Shown here: in pieces, positions 1-7,234 of the stretch
Layout: the number at the start of each line of letters is the position of its first letter
Position numbering within the stretch: the first letter of the stretch is position 1
Origin: Prevotellamassilia sp.
Lineage (GTDB): Bacteria; Bacteroidota; Bacteroidia; Bacteroidales; Bacteroidaceae
Direction of reading: 5' to 3'
Assembly (NCBI GenBank): GCA_018383375.1
Contig: JAHAWW010000211.1
Location: 1-8,479, forward strand
Length of the DNA stretch: 8,479 bases
Notes under the pieces: generated by a model
Database searches by the model: none
Told to the model about the DNA's origin: nothing
What the model saw: only the letters and a program-made list of their open reading frames with translations
Made by a program: the position numbers and the translations under genes

Positions 1-95
1 GATAAGCCCTCAAGCCGGCAACGAAAAAGACATAAACAATCGCAGTCCTGTCAGCCCGTCAAACCACTTAAAGCGTGCATTTTTAGGGCGTTTGC

Positions 96-126
96 TTTGT
101 CTTTAGGCCGTTTTGGCGTAAATTCG
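96..126 (+). promoter_or_regulatory. Candidate Bacteroidota-type promoter for mscL
   Basis: TTTG at 96-99 is followed 19 nt later by TAAATTCG at 119-126. This is one base away from the Bacteroidota -7 consensus TAnnTTTG, with the expected spacing from the -33 TTTG element. Transcription would start near 130-135 and leave a short, AT-rich leader before the ATG at 167, with no Shine-Dalgarno sequence. A second TTTG at 91-94 is less well spaced. The match is by eye, and such short motifs occur by chance. The rest of 1-166 shows no gene, hairpin or repeat I can support. Confidence 0.4.
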
Positions 127-166
127 CGGAGTTAATAGCATAACCATTTAAACATACCAACTTATT

Positions 167-562
167 ATGGCAAAATCATCATTCCTCAGTGATTTCAAAG
201 CATTCGCCATGCGTGGCAACGTGATTGACATGGCTGTCGGCGTCATCATCGGTACGGCCTTTGGCAAAATTGTCAGCTCAGTCGTCACTGACATCATCAC
301 TCCGCTCTTCGGCGTCATCCTCGGTGGCATCGACTTCGAGGGCCTCTCGGTCACGGTGGGCGACTCCGTCATCACTTATGGCAACTTCATCCAAGCCACC
401 TTCGACTTCGTCATCATAGCCTTCTCCATCTTCCTTTTCATCCGTCTCATCTCAAAACTTCACAGCAAGAAGGAAGAAGAGAAACCCGCCGAGCCCGCCG
501 CACCCTCTAAGGAGGAGCAACTGCTCACCGAAATCCGCGACCTGCTCAAGGAGAAAAAATAA
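167..562 (+). CDS. mscL: Large-conductance mechanosensitive channel MscL
   Basis: This 131-residue inner-membrane channel opens under high membrane tension and releases solutes during hypo-osmotic shock. It works as a homopentamer. The N-terminal helix and TM1 carry the family signature, FKAFAMRGNVIDMAVGVIIG at residues 10-29, followed by AFGKIVSSVVTDIITPLFG. A periplasmic loop covers about residues 50-70, and TM2 runs from about YGNFIQ (71-76) to residue 97. A charged linker (KKEEEKPAEPAAP) leads to the C-terminal bundle helix KEEQLLTEIRDLLKEKK. Length and all segments match the family, so the gene looks intact. The ATG follows an AT-rich leader without a Shine-Dalgarno sequence. cysD begins 27 bp after the stop on the same strand, so the two may be co-transcribed, although their functions are not obviously linked. 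Confidence 0.97.
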   Translation: MAKSSFLSDFKAFAMRGNVIDMAVGVIIGTAFGKIVSSVVTDIITPLFGVILGGIDFEGLSVTVGDSVITYGNFIQATFDFVIIAFSIFLFIRLISKLHSKKEEEKPAEPAAPSKEEQLLTEIRDLLKEKK

Positions 563-589
563 ATCTGACCCCAAACCTCCATTTAACCC

Positions 590-1501
590 ATGTCTGAAAC
601 CTATAGCTTGAGCCATCTCAAAGAACTTGAGGCCGAGTCTATACACATCATCCGCGAGGTCGCCTCAGAGTTTGAGCGCCCCGTGATGCTCTACAGCATC
701 GGCAAAGACTCGTCGGTGATGGTGCGACTGGCCGAGAAGGCTTTCGCGCCCGGCAAACCGCCCTTCCCCTTAATGCACATCGACTCTCGCTGGAAGTTTA
801 AGGAAATGCTCGAGTTCCGCGACTGGTATGCCCGGGAGCACGGCTGGCAGCTCATCGTGGAGAGCAACGAGGAGGCCTTCCGTCAAGGTGTCGGTCCGTT
901 TACACACGGTTCGCGCGTGCACACTGACCTGATGAAGACACAGGCCCTGCTGCAAGCTCTCGACAAACACCACTTTGATGCCGCCTTTGGTGGCGCACGC
1001 CGTGACGAAGAAAAGAGCCGTGCCAAAGAGCGCATCTTTTCCTTCCGCGACGAGTTTCACCGCTGGGACCCCAAAAACCAGCGACCCGAAATACGCGACA
1101 TCTACAACACCCGCATCCGCCAGGGTCAGAGCATCCGTGTGTTTCCCTTGAGCAACTGGACCGAGCTCGACGTGTGGCAATACATCCGTTTGGAAAACAT
1201 CCCCATCGTGCCGCTCTATTTTGCCAAAGAGCGTCCCACGGTCGAGATTGACGGCCAACTCATTATGCCCGACGACGACCGCCTGCCGGAGTGTTACCGC
1301 GACAAAATCGTGCCGCGCACCATACGTTTTCGCACCCTCGGCTGCTGGCCGCTGCCCGGTGCCGTGGAGAGCGAAGCCGACACCATCGAGAAAATCGTCG
1401 AGGAAATGATGACCACCACCAAGAGCGAGCGCACCACGCGCGTCATCGATTTCGACGGCGACGCCTCGATGGAGCAAAAGAAACGCGAAGGTTATTTCTA
1501 A
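590..1501 (+). CDS. cysD: Sulfate adenylyltransferase subunit 2 (ATP sulfurylase small subunit)
   Basis: CysD catalyses adenylation of sulfate by ATP to give adenosine 5'-phosphosulfate, the first step in sulfate activation. It normally acts in a complex with the GTPase CysN. The 303-residue protein has the PP-loop nucleotide-binding motif SIGKDSSV at residues 36-43, the GGARRDEEKSRAKERIFSFRD block near 134-154, and the family's C-terminal RFRTLGCWPLPGAVES block, and it ends in EGYF. All this and the length fit a complete CysD. The ATG at 590 gives the usual start (LSHLKELEAESIHIIREVA). In most bacteria cysN follows directly, but here the next gene is a DedA membrane protein 36 bp downstream, and no cysN, cysC or cysQ is visible. 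The partner must lie elsewhere or just outside the window. The assignment as CysD rather than a PAPS reductase relies on the C-terminal block. Confidence 0.95.
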   Translation: MSETYSLSHLKELEAESIHIIREVASEFERPVMLYSIGKDSSVMVRLAEKAFAPGKPPFPLMHIDSRWKFKEMLEFRDWYAREHGWQLIVESNEEAFRQGVGPFTHGSRVHTDLMKTQALLQALDKHHFDAAFGGARRDEEKSRAKERIFSFRDEFHRWDPKNQRPEIRDIYNTRIRQGQSIRVFPLSNWTELDVWQYIRLENIPIVPLYFAKERPTVEIDGQLIMPDDDRLPECYRDKIVPRTIRFRTLGCWPLPGAVESEADTIEKIVEEMMTTTKSERTTRVIDFDGDASMEQKKREGYF

Positions 1502-1537
1502 ATCCTCAACGTCTTCACACCAAAAACGCCTCACATC

Positions 1538-2194
1538 GTGGAACAGATTATCACCTTCTGTCTCGAAAACCTCAACTATTGGACCATCACGCTCTTCATG
1601 GCCATTGAGAGCTCGTTCATTCCCTTCCCCTCCGAGGTGGTTGTGCCCCCGGCGGCATGGCTCGCCTTGACCGACAGCGAAGGCATGAACTTCTTCCTCG
1701 TCATCGTGATGGCCACCATCGGTGCCGACATCGGCGCACTCATCAACTACTATCTGGCCCGTACGCTCGGCCGCACCGTGGTGTATAAGTTTGCCGACAG
1801 CAAGTTGGGCCACCTTTGTCTGCTCAACGGCGAGAAAGTCAAGAAGGCCGAAGACTATTTTCGGCGCCACGGCGTGCCCTCCACCTTTTTCGGTCGCTTG
1901 GTGCCTGCCGTGCGCCAACTCATCTCCATCCCTGCCGGTCTTTCGGGCATGGACGTCCGCAAGTTCCTGCTCTACACCACGCTCGGCGCCGGCATTTGGA
2001 ACACCGTCTTGGCCTCGCTGGGCTATTTCGTCTACAAATCGGCGCCCGACATCAAGACCCCCAAAGACGTGAGCGACCTTGCCGCACAATACAGTCACGA
2101 AATAGGCTACGGCATACTGGCCGTTGTCGGTCTGGTCGTGGTGTTTTTTGTGGTGAAATATTTTGTCAAGAAACGCCGCACAAAAAATGCGTAA
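1538..2194 (+). CDS. DedA family membrane protein
   Basis: DedA (SNARE-associated/VTT) proteins are inner-membrane proteins needed for membrane homeostasis, and some members recycle the undecaprenyl phosphate lipid carrier. This 218-residue protein shows the two re-entrant hallmarks: an acidic one (ESSFIPFPSEVVVPPAA, residues 24-40, with E24 and E33) and a basic one (FFGRLVPAVRQLISIPAG, residues 117-134, with R120 and R126). Hydrophobic segments lie near residues 12-40, 52-75, 127-165 and 188-210, and a basic tail KKRRTKNA follows. The start is GTG at 1538. An in-frame ATG at 1598 would remove the first 20 residues, including NLNYWTITLF, which looks like part of the family N-terminus, so GTG is preferred. 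The last bases, ATGCGTAA, hold both the start of the next gene and the stop of this one, which suggests translational coupling. Substrate is unknown. Confidence 0.93.
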   Translation: MEQIITFCLENLNYWTITLFMAIESSFIPFPSEVVVPPAAWLALTDSEGMNFFLVIVMATIGADIGALINYYLARTLGRTVVYKFADSKLGHLCLLNGEKVKKAEDYFRRHGVPSTFFGRLVPAVRQLISIPAGLSGMDVRKFLLYTTLGAGIWNTVLASLGYFVYKSAPDIKTPKDVSDLAAQYSHEIGYGILAVVGLVVVFFVVKYFVKKRRTKNA

Positions 2195-3014
2195 CCTCTT
2201 GAAGCGATGGGTGGCGGTGTTGATGTGGCCGGCGGGCATCACGCTGTCGGCCCAAACCGCAGAGCCTACGCCTTTCGACACCACAGGCATCCACCATGGC
2301 ACGTGGCTCGTCGGCGCAGGGCGCACGAATGCGCTCGACACCTACATCTCGCCTTTAGAATACACCGGCCCCACTTTCACCCTGGCCCATCTCACCGAGC
2401 GCGGCCTGCGGCACAGTGGTGGCCGTGTGACTTTCTCGACAAGATTTGACGGCCGCTTGGCTTATGTCACTTCACAAGCCGGCAATCACCATGCCTACGA
2501 CGGCGACTTCACCTTCGCCACAGCCTGGCGCTACAATTGGTGCCCACGGCGAGGGCTCAAACTCGCACTGGGCGGTATGGCCGAGGCCGACTTGGGCTTC
2601 ACCTACAACACCGGGCTTGCCGGCAACAACCCCGCACAAGCACGCGCCACGCTGGCCATAGGCCTGTCGGCACTTGCCGCCTACGACAGCCGCTTGGGAC
2701 GTTTGCCCCTGACCCTCACCCTGCAGGCCGACGCACCCATGGTGGGCATGAAGTTTCAGCCCCACTACGGCCAGTCGTACTACGAAATCTTTGAACTCGG
2801 CCATCAGAGAGGCCACCTCCACGTCACTTGGCCGGGCAATGCCCCCACGCTCCACACCCTGCTCACCGCACAGTTTCACTTTCGCCACCTCACGGCCACT
2901 GTGGGCTATCTCTCAGACGTGAGGCAAAGCAGGGTGGGAGAGTTGAAATACCACAGTTGGAACAACTCGTTCGTCATCGGTTTCGTGCGGCATTTCCGTC
3001 TCACCTCACGCTGA
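2187..3014 (+). CDS. Secreted predicted beta-barrel protein, DUF3316-like
   Basis: The ATG at 2187 overlaps the DedA stop by 8 bp and gives a 275-residue protein. A TTG at 2163 would add eight basic residues before the signal peptide and is less likely. Residues 1-22 form a signal peptide (basic MRNLLKRW, hydrophobic core, cleavage probably after LSAQ). The mature part has many alternating, aromatic-bounded short strands (for example RVTFSTRFDGRLAYV at 80-94, FTFATAWRYNW, LKLALGGMAEADLGFTYN, ARATLAIGLSALAAY, LTAQFHFRHLTATVGYL) and ends with SFVIGFVRHFRL, as expected for an outer-membrane barrel. The motif DTYISPLEYTGP (51-62) reminds me of the uncharacterised Bacteroidota family DUF3316, but this is from memory. 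Function is unknown. The stop lies 6 bp before the S41 peptidase gene, so DedA, this gene and the peptidase probably share a transcript. Confidence 0.78.
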   Translation: MRNLLKRWVAVLMWPAGITLSAQTAEPTPFDTTGIHHGTWLVGAGRTNALDTYISPLEYTGPTFTLAHLTERGLRHSGGRVTFSTRFDGRLAYVTSQAGNHHAYDGDFTFATAWRYNWCPRRGLKLALGGMAEADLGFTYNTGLAGNNPAQARATLAIGLSALAAYDSRLGRLPLTLTLQADAPMVGMKFQPHYGQSYYEIFELGHQRGHLHVTWPGNAPTLHTLLTAQFHFRHLTATVGYLSDVRQSRVGELKYHSWNNSFVIGFVRHFRLTSR

Positions 3015-3020
3015 AGAGCC

Positions 3021-4073
3021 ATGACCCATTTCTTGAGAAGCCTCATCGTCCGTGTGGTCTGCGCAGCCATCTTGTGGCCGTCGGCCTTTGTCATGACCTC
3101 GTGTGTCACCGAGGAGGTGGCCCCCAACACCGTGCGCGGCAACTTTGACGCCCTTTGGCAGACACTTGACGAGCGCTATTGCTTCTTCGACCTCAAAGCC
3201 GCCGAATATGGGCTTGACTGGAACGAAGTTTATGCCCGCTACCTGCCCGAAGTGGCTCAACAGAAAAACCTTTGGGACTATTTCAACTTGCTCGAAGACG
3301 TCGTCTGTGAACTCCGCGACGGCCATGTCAACATCATTTCTTCGCTCGGCACAGCCCGATACGGCGAGTGGTTTGACAACTATCCGGCCAACTATGCCGA
3401 CACACTCGAGCGCAAATATCTGGGCCGAACCACCGACTACGTCACCACCGGCGGCATGAAATATCGCGTGCTGGCCGACAGCATCGCCTACGTGCGCTGC
3501 CCCTCGTTTGATGTGGTCTTTGGCTCCGGCAACCTCCACGTCATGATGCTCACCTTGGCCCCTTGCAAGGGTATGATACTCGATATCCGCTCCAACGGCG
3601 GCGGTCTGCTCACTCAGGCCGAAAAACTTGCTTCGGTTTTCGTGAACGACAAAACCATAGGCGGCTATATGACCCACAAGACAGGCAAAGGCCACAACGA
3701 TTTCGCCAAGCCCCAGGCCATCGAGATTGAGCCTTTTGAAGGCCAACGCTGGACGAAGCCTCTCGTCGTCCTCACCAACCGCCGCACCTACAGCGCCGCC
3801 AATGCCTTCGTGATGTTTGTCAAAGGTCTGCCGGGTGTCACCATTGTGGGCGATAAGACTGGAGGAGGCTCGGGCATGCCACTCACCTCCGAACTGCCCT
3901 GTGGGTGGACGTTGCGTTTCTCGGCCTGCCCGATGTATGACCGGCAGATGACGCTCACCGAAGAAGGCATAGCCCCCGACGTGAAGGTGGACATCACCTC
4001 TGAAGACTATCGCCGCGACGTCGACACCATCATCGAGACCGCTCGCCGCATCATCCGGTCGGCAGCCGATTGA
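3021..4073 (+). CDS. S41 family peptidase lipoprotein (tricorn/CtpA-like)
   Basis: This is a predicted serine peptidase of 350 residues, anchored to the membrane as a lipoprotein. The N-terminus is a signal sequence with a lipobox, MTSC, giving lipidated Cys28. Residues about 38-100 form a helical cap with the family-typical FDALWQTLDERYCFFDLK and LRDGHVNI (His102). The S41 core follows with ILDIRSNGGG (186-195), the likely nucleophile Ser258 in RRTYSAANAFV, GDKTGGGSGMP (278-287) and EEGIAPDVKV (314-323). No PDZ domain is recognisable between the cap and the core, unlike CtpA, so it resembles the shorter S41 lipoproteins common in Bacteroidota. Its substrate is unknown. It starts 6 bp after the beta-barrel gene, so an envelope role in common is possible but unproven. 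The catalytic assignments are by motif only. Confidence 0.9.
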   Translation: MTHFLRSLIVRVVCAAILWPSAFVMTSCVTEEVAPNTVRGNFDALWQTLDERYCFFDLKAAEYGLDWNEVYARYLPEVAQQKNLWDYFNLLEDVVCELRDGHVNIISSLGTARYGEWFDNYPANYADTLERKYLGRTTDYVTTGGMKYRVLADSIAYVRCPSFDVVFGSGNLHVMMLTLAPCKGMILDIRSNGGGLLTQAEKLASVFVNDKTIGGYMTHKTGKGHNDFAKPQAIEIEPFEGQRWTKPLVVLTNRRTYSAANAFVMFVKGLPGVTIVGDKTGGGSGMPLTSELPCGWTLRFSACPMYDRQMTLTEEGIAPDVKVDITSEDYRRDVDTIIETARRIIRSAAD

Positions 4074-4118
4074 GCGCCGTCGGCCCCAATCTTTCACCCC
4101 CCCTAAAACCATCCCTTT

Positions 4119-4730
4119 ATGATGCTATCCATAGATTATTTCTTTTCCCGTCTTGACATCCAGCAGATAGTCAGTGCTTTCATTGTGCTGTTTGCCGTCA
4201 TCGACGTGTTGGGCTCCACCCCCATCATCATAGACCTGAAACAAAAAGGCCGTCCCGTCAGTGCTTCAAAAGCCACCCTCATTTCGTCGGCCCTGCTCGT
4301 CGGTTTCTTTTTTGCCGGCGACGTGATGCTGCGCCTCTTCAGCGTCGACATTGAGTCGTTTGCCACGGCCGGTGCAGTGGTCATCTTCTTCATGGCTCTT
4401 GAAATGATACTCGACATCGAAATCTTCAAAAACATCGGACCCATCAAAGAGGCCACGCTCGTGCCTGTGGTGTTCCCGCTCATTGCCGGAGCCGGTTCGT
4501 TCACCACCCTGCTTTCGCTTCGGGCCGAATATTCGAGCGTCAACATCTTGATTGCCTTAACCTTCAACATGCTCTTCGTTTATTGCGTCTTGCGGGCCAC
4601 GGCCAAGGTGGAGCGCATCCTTTCGCGCAGTGCCATCTATCTGATGCGCAAGTTCTTCGGCATCATTCTGCTGGCCATTTCGGTGCGACTTTTCACGGCC
4701 AACATCTCTGCGCTCTTGGGCAAGATGTGA
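4119..4730 (+). CDS. MarC family integral membrane protein
   Basis: This is a 203-residue inner-membrane protein of the MarC/YchE/YhgN family. Despite its name, MarC has no firm role in antibiotic resistance, and related proteins have been proposed to export neutral amino acids. About six hydrophobic helices can be seen, near residues 15-38, 53-75, 82-100, 112-132, 142-160 and 178-196. Family landmarks are FAVIDVLGSTPIIIDL (25-40), the glycine/alanine-rich third helix AGAVVIFFMALEMI (84-97), and PLIAGAGSFTTLLSL (120-134). The length is normal. ATGs at 4119 and 4122 are adjacent, and either could be used. It lies 45 bp after the S41 gene, with a C-rich spacer and no terminator hairpin, so read-through from upstream is likely. 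Substrate is unknown. Confidence 0.93.
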   Translation: MMLSIDYFFSRLDIQQIVSAFIVLFAVIDVLGSTPIIIDLKQKGRPVSASKATLISSALLVGFFFAGDVMLRLFSVDIESFATAGAVVIFFMALEMILDIEIFKNIGPIKEATLVPVVFPLIAGAGSFTTLLSLRAEYSSVNILIALTFNMLFVYCVLRATAKVERILSRSAIYLMRKFFGIILLAISVRLFTANISALLGKM

Positions 4731-4752
4731 CACCAACCCACCGCCGCACGCC

Positions 4753-4764
4753 ATAATTAATTAT
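4753..4764. promoter_or_regulatory. AT-rich 12-bp palindrome in the fhs leader
   Basis: The perfect palindrome ATAATTAATTAT lies in the 74-bp gap between the MarC gene and fhs, 40 bp before the fhs ATG. It is the only strongly AT-rich spot in this GC-richer region. It could be a regulator site or part of a promoter. No clear TTTG / TAnnTTTG pair can be placed around it, so I do not assign it a role. Confidence 0.25.
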
Positions 4765-4804
4765 AAGAGAAAACCAATAACCTGAATAAATCCCTTACCT
4801 TCTC

Positions 4805-6463
4805 ATGACAGACCTTGAAATCGCACACCAGACACAGCTCCAACCCATTGACACAATCGCCGCCAAGATAGGCATCGCCCCCGAACAGATAGAGTGTTAC
4901 GGCAAACACATCGCCAAGTTGCCCCTCTCGCTCATCGGTGAGTCGACATCGAAACTCATCCTCGTCACCGCCATCACCGCCACCAAAGCCGGCATTGGCA
5001 AGACCACGGTGTCTATCGGCTTGGCTCTTGGGCTTAACCACATCGGCAAAAAAGCCGTCGTGGCCTTGCGTGAGCCTTCGCTTGGTCCCTGTTTTGGAAT
5101 GAAAGGCGGTGCTGCCGGCGGTGGACACGCCCAAGTGTTGCCTATGGAGCGCATCAATCTCCATTTCACCGGCGACTTCCACGCCGTCACGTCTGCCCAC
5201 AATATGATAAGTGCCCTGCTCGACAACTATCTCTATCAGCATCGTGCCGAAGGCTTCGGACTGAAAGAAGTGTTGTGGCGCCGTGTGCTCGACGTCAACG
5301 ACCGTTCGTTGCGCAGCATAGTCACCGGCCTCGGTCCGGCCACCAACGGCCTTGAGGCCCAATCGGGTTTCGACATCACGCCGGCATCCGAACTGATGGC
5401 CATACTCTGCTTGGCTAAGGACGAGGCCGACTTGCGTGAGCGCGTCGACCACATCCTCCTGGGTTACGACTACCAGGGCCAACCCTTCACCGTGGCCGAC
5501 TTGGGTGCCACCGGCGCCGTCATGGCCCTGCTCAAAGACGCCCTGATGCCCAACCTCGTCCAAACCACCGAAAACACGCCGGCCATTATTCACGGCGGAC
5601 CGTTTGCCAATATCGCTCACGGCTGCAACTCTCTGTTGGCCACCAAAATGGCCCTTTCACACAGCGACTACACCATCACCGAAGCCGGTTTCGGTGCCGA
5701 CCTCGGTGCTGAGAAGTTCTACAACATCCTCTGCCGCAAGAGCGGTTTGCAACCCGCCCTCACCGTCATCGTGGCCACGGCTCAAGGCCTGAAAATGCAC
5801 GGCGGCGTACCCCTCGACAAGATTGCCACGCCCCAAATGGAGGGTCTGCGTCAAGGTCTGGCCAATCTCGACCGCCACGTGGCCAATTTGCGCAGTTTCG
5901 GCCAGAGCGTCGTTGTCGTGTTCAACCGTTTCGCCTCCGACACCGACGAAGAAATGGCCCTCTTGCGCCAACACTGCGAAGACGACCTCAAAGCCCCCTT
6001 CGTCATCAACAATGCCTATGCTGAGGGTGGGGCAGGAGCTGCCGAGATGGCCCGTGTCGTGGTCGACACCATAGAGCGAAATCCCTCAGCCCCACTTCGT
6101 TTCACCTATGCCGACACCGACGACATCAAGACCAAGATTGAGAAAGTGGCCAAAAATATCTACGGCGCTGCCACGGTGAGCTTTGCTCCCGCCGCACTCA
6201 AGCGCATCAAGCTCGCCACCGACCACAACATGGCTACCTTCCCCGTTTGCATTGCCAAAACCCAATATTCATTCTCGGCCGACGCCAAGCGTTATGGCGC
6301 TGTGAGTGGCTTTGACCTGCAAATCCGCGACGTGGTCATCAATGCCGGTGCGGGAATGATTGTGGCCATTGCCGGCGACATCTTGCGCATGCCCGGTTTG
6401 CCCAAGACGCCTCAGGCCAACTTCATCGATTGCCGAGATGGCGAAATCTCGGGATTGATGTAA
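4805..6463 (+). CDS. fhs: Formate--tetrahydrofolate ligase
   Basis: This cytoplasmic enzyme joins formate to tetrahydrofolate using ATP and gives 10-formyltetrahydrofolate for one-carbon metabolism, including purine synthesis. The 552 residues are close to the family's usual length of about 555-560. The ATP-binding loop is ATKAGIGKTTVSIGLALGLN (59-78), followed by REPSLGPCFGMKGGAAGGGH (89-108), LHFTGDFHAVTSAHN (119-133), LDVNDRSLR (162-170), the GGPFANIAHGCNS block (264-276), ITEAGFGADLGAEKFYNI (291-308) and, near the end, IVAIAGDILRMPGLPKTPQA. All blocks are intact. The loop reads GIGKTT where many family members have GEGKTT. I recall the same form in Bacteroides homologues, so it is probably lineage-typical. 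The ATG at 4805 is the natural start. The flanking MarC and kinase genes share no obvious pathway with it. Confidence 0.97.
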   Translation: MTDLEIAHQTQLQPIDTIAAKIGIAPEQIECYGKHIAKLPLSLIGESTSKLILVTAITATKAGIGKTTVSIGLALGLNHIGKKAVVALREPSLGPCFGMKGGAAGGGHAQVLPMERINLHFTGDFHAVTSAHNMISALLDNYLYQHRAEGFGLKEVLWRRVLDVNDRSLRSIVTGLGPATNGLEAQSGFDITPASELMAILCLAKDEADLRERVDHILLGYDYQGQPFTVADLGATGAVMALLKDALMPNLVQTTENTPAIIHGGPFANIAHGCNSLLATKMALSHSDYTITEAGFGADLGAEKFYNILCRKSGLQPALTVIVATAQGLKMHGGVPLDKIATPQMEGLRQGLANLDRHVANLRSFGQSVVVVFNRFASDTDEEMALLRQHCEDDLKAPFVINNAYAEGGAGAAEMARVVVDTIERNPSAPLRFTYADTDDIKTKIEKVAKNIYGAATVSFAPAALKRIKLATDHNMATFPVCIAKTQYSFSADAKRYGAVSGFDLQIRDVVINAGAGMIVAIAGDILRMPGLPKTPQANFIDCRDGEISGLM

Positions 6464-6503
6464 TCTTCCCTCCGTAAGTGTCTAAACCAGAACTTTTGAA
6501 GCC

Positions 6504-7202
6504 ATGAAAATCATACTCAATCCCAAATACGAGCATCTGCGCGACTATCTGACGCATATCGAGGAACATTTTGACCGTGAAGGGCGTGAAATCTTTCGCG
6601 ACCGCAACGTGGTGCGCACACTGCAGGTTGATGGTCTCACGCTCTGTGTCAAACGCTACGGCCAGTTGCCCCTGCGCAGCCGCTTGGCCGTCAAGACTTT
6701 CAAGGCCTCCAAAGGCAAAAAAGCCTACTACAAGCCCCTCTCGCTGAGAGAGCGTGGGTTTGAAAGCCCCGAACCCATTGCCTTTGTCAAATACCCCAAG
6801 GGCTGGACAAAAACCACGACCTATTTCGTCAGCCTTCATTCCGACTATCGCTATAGCCTGGCCGAGGTGATGGTGCTCTCAGACAAAGAGCGCGAAGCGG
6901 TGGTGTGCCAATTTGCCCGTTTTGCGGCCCGTCTTCACGAACAAGGTTTCCTGCACCGCGACTTCTCTGCCGGCAACATTCTGTTTGACCAAATAGACGG
7001 CCGCTACCATTTTGCCCTCATCGACACCAACAGCCTGCGCATAGGTCGGCCCGTCAGTGTGGAGCGTGGTTGCCGCAACTTGGCCCATCTCTCAGGCGAC
7101 AATGCCTTTTTTGTGGCTCTGGCCAAAGAATATGCCGCTGCCCGTGGGGCCAATCCCGAGCAGTGCATCGACTGGCTGTTTGATGCCCTGAACAAACAAT
7201 AA
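6504..7202 (+). CDS. LPS-core kinase-like protein (Kdo/WaaP, InaA type)
   Basis: This 232-residue protein has a compact protein-kinase-like fold of the lipopolysaccharide kinase (Kdo/WaaP, InaA) family, whose members phosphorylate Kdo or heptose in the LPS inner core at the cytoplasmic face of the inner membrane. The catalytic elements are visible: a candidate ATP-binding lysine K50 in LCVKRY, the loop HRDFSAGNIL (151-160) with D153 and N158, and the metal-binding aspartate D174 in ALIDTNSLRIG. No signal peptide or membrane segment is seen. The order and spacing support an active enzyme. Which sugar it phosphorylates is inferred. Kdo is most plausible because Bacteroides-type LPS is reported to carry phosphorylated Kdo. 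No glycosyltransferase or other LPS gene is nearby. It starts 40 bp after fhs, and the next gene starts 32 bp after its stop. Confidence 0.85.
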   Translation: MKIILNPKYEHLRDYLTHIEEHFDREGREIFRDRNVVRTLQVDGLTLCVKRYGQLPLRSRLAVKTFKASKGKKAYYKPLSLRERGFESPEPIAFVKYPKGWTKTTTYFVSLHSDYRYSLAEVMVLSDKEREAVVCQFARFAARLHEQGFLHRDFSAGNILFDQIDGRYHFALIDTNSLRIGRPVSVERGCRNLAHLSGDNAFFVALAKEYAAARGANPEQCIDWLFDALNKQ

Positions 7203-7234
7203 TCGCCTTGCATCCACCTTTTAACATTGGATTG

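Noticed and set aside
1..135. A plus-strand frame open from the left edge to a TAA at 133-135, which could be the tail of an upstream gene
   Set aside because: The translation is Arg/Lys/Ser-rich and low in hydrophobic order, and the candidate promoter lies within it. It looks like non-coding sequence that happens to lack stops.
770..2341. A 523-codon open frame on the minus strand across cysD and the DedA gene
   Set aside because: It lies opposite two well-recognised genes and crosses gene boundaries. Its translation is rich in His, Gly, Asp and Val without domain-like order, as expected from C-rich third positions on the coding strand.
4052..4068. TCGGCAGCCGA near the end of the S41 gene as a terminator
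   Set aside because: The arms are 5 bp with a 1-nt gap, there is no T-tract, and the MarC gene follows in the same direction.
3006..4112. A 368-codon open frame on the minus strand across the S41 gene
   Set aside because: It mirrors the S41 peptidase almost end to end, and the plus-strand product has a lipobox and clear catalytic motifs. No motif is seen in the antisense product.
4757..5620. A 287-codon minus-strand frame opposite fhs
   Set aside because: It is antisense to a fully conserved enzyme. Its composition is again the Gly/His/Val-rich shadow pattern.
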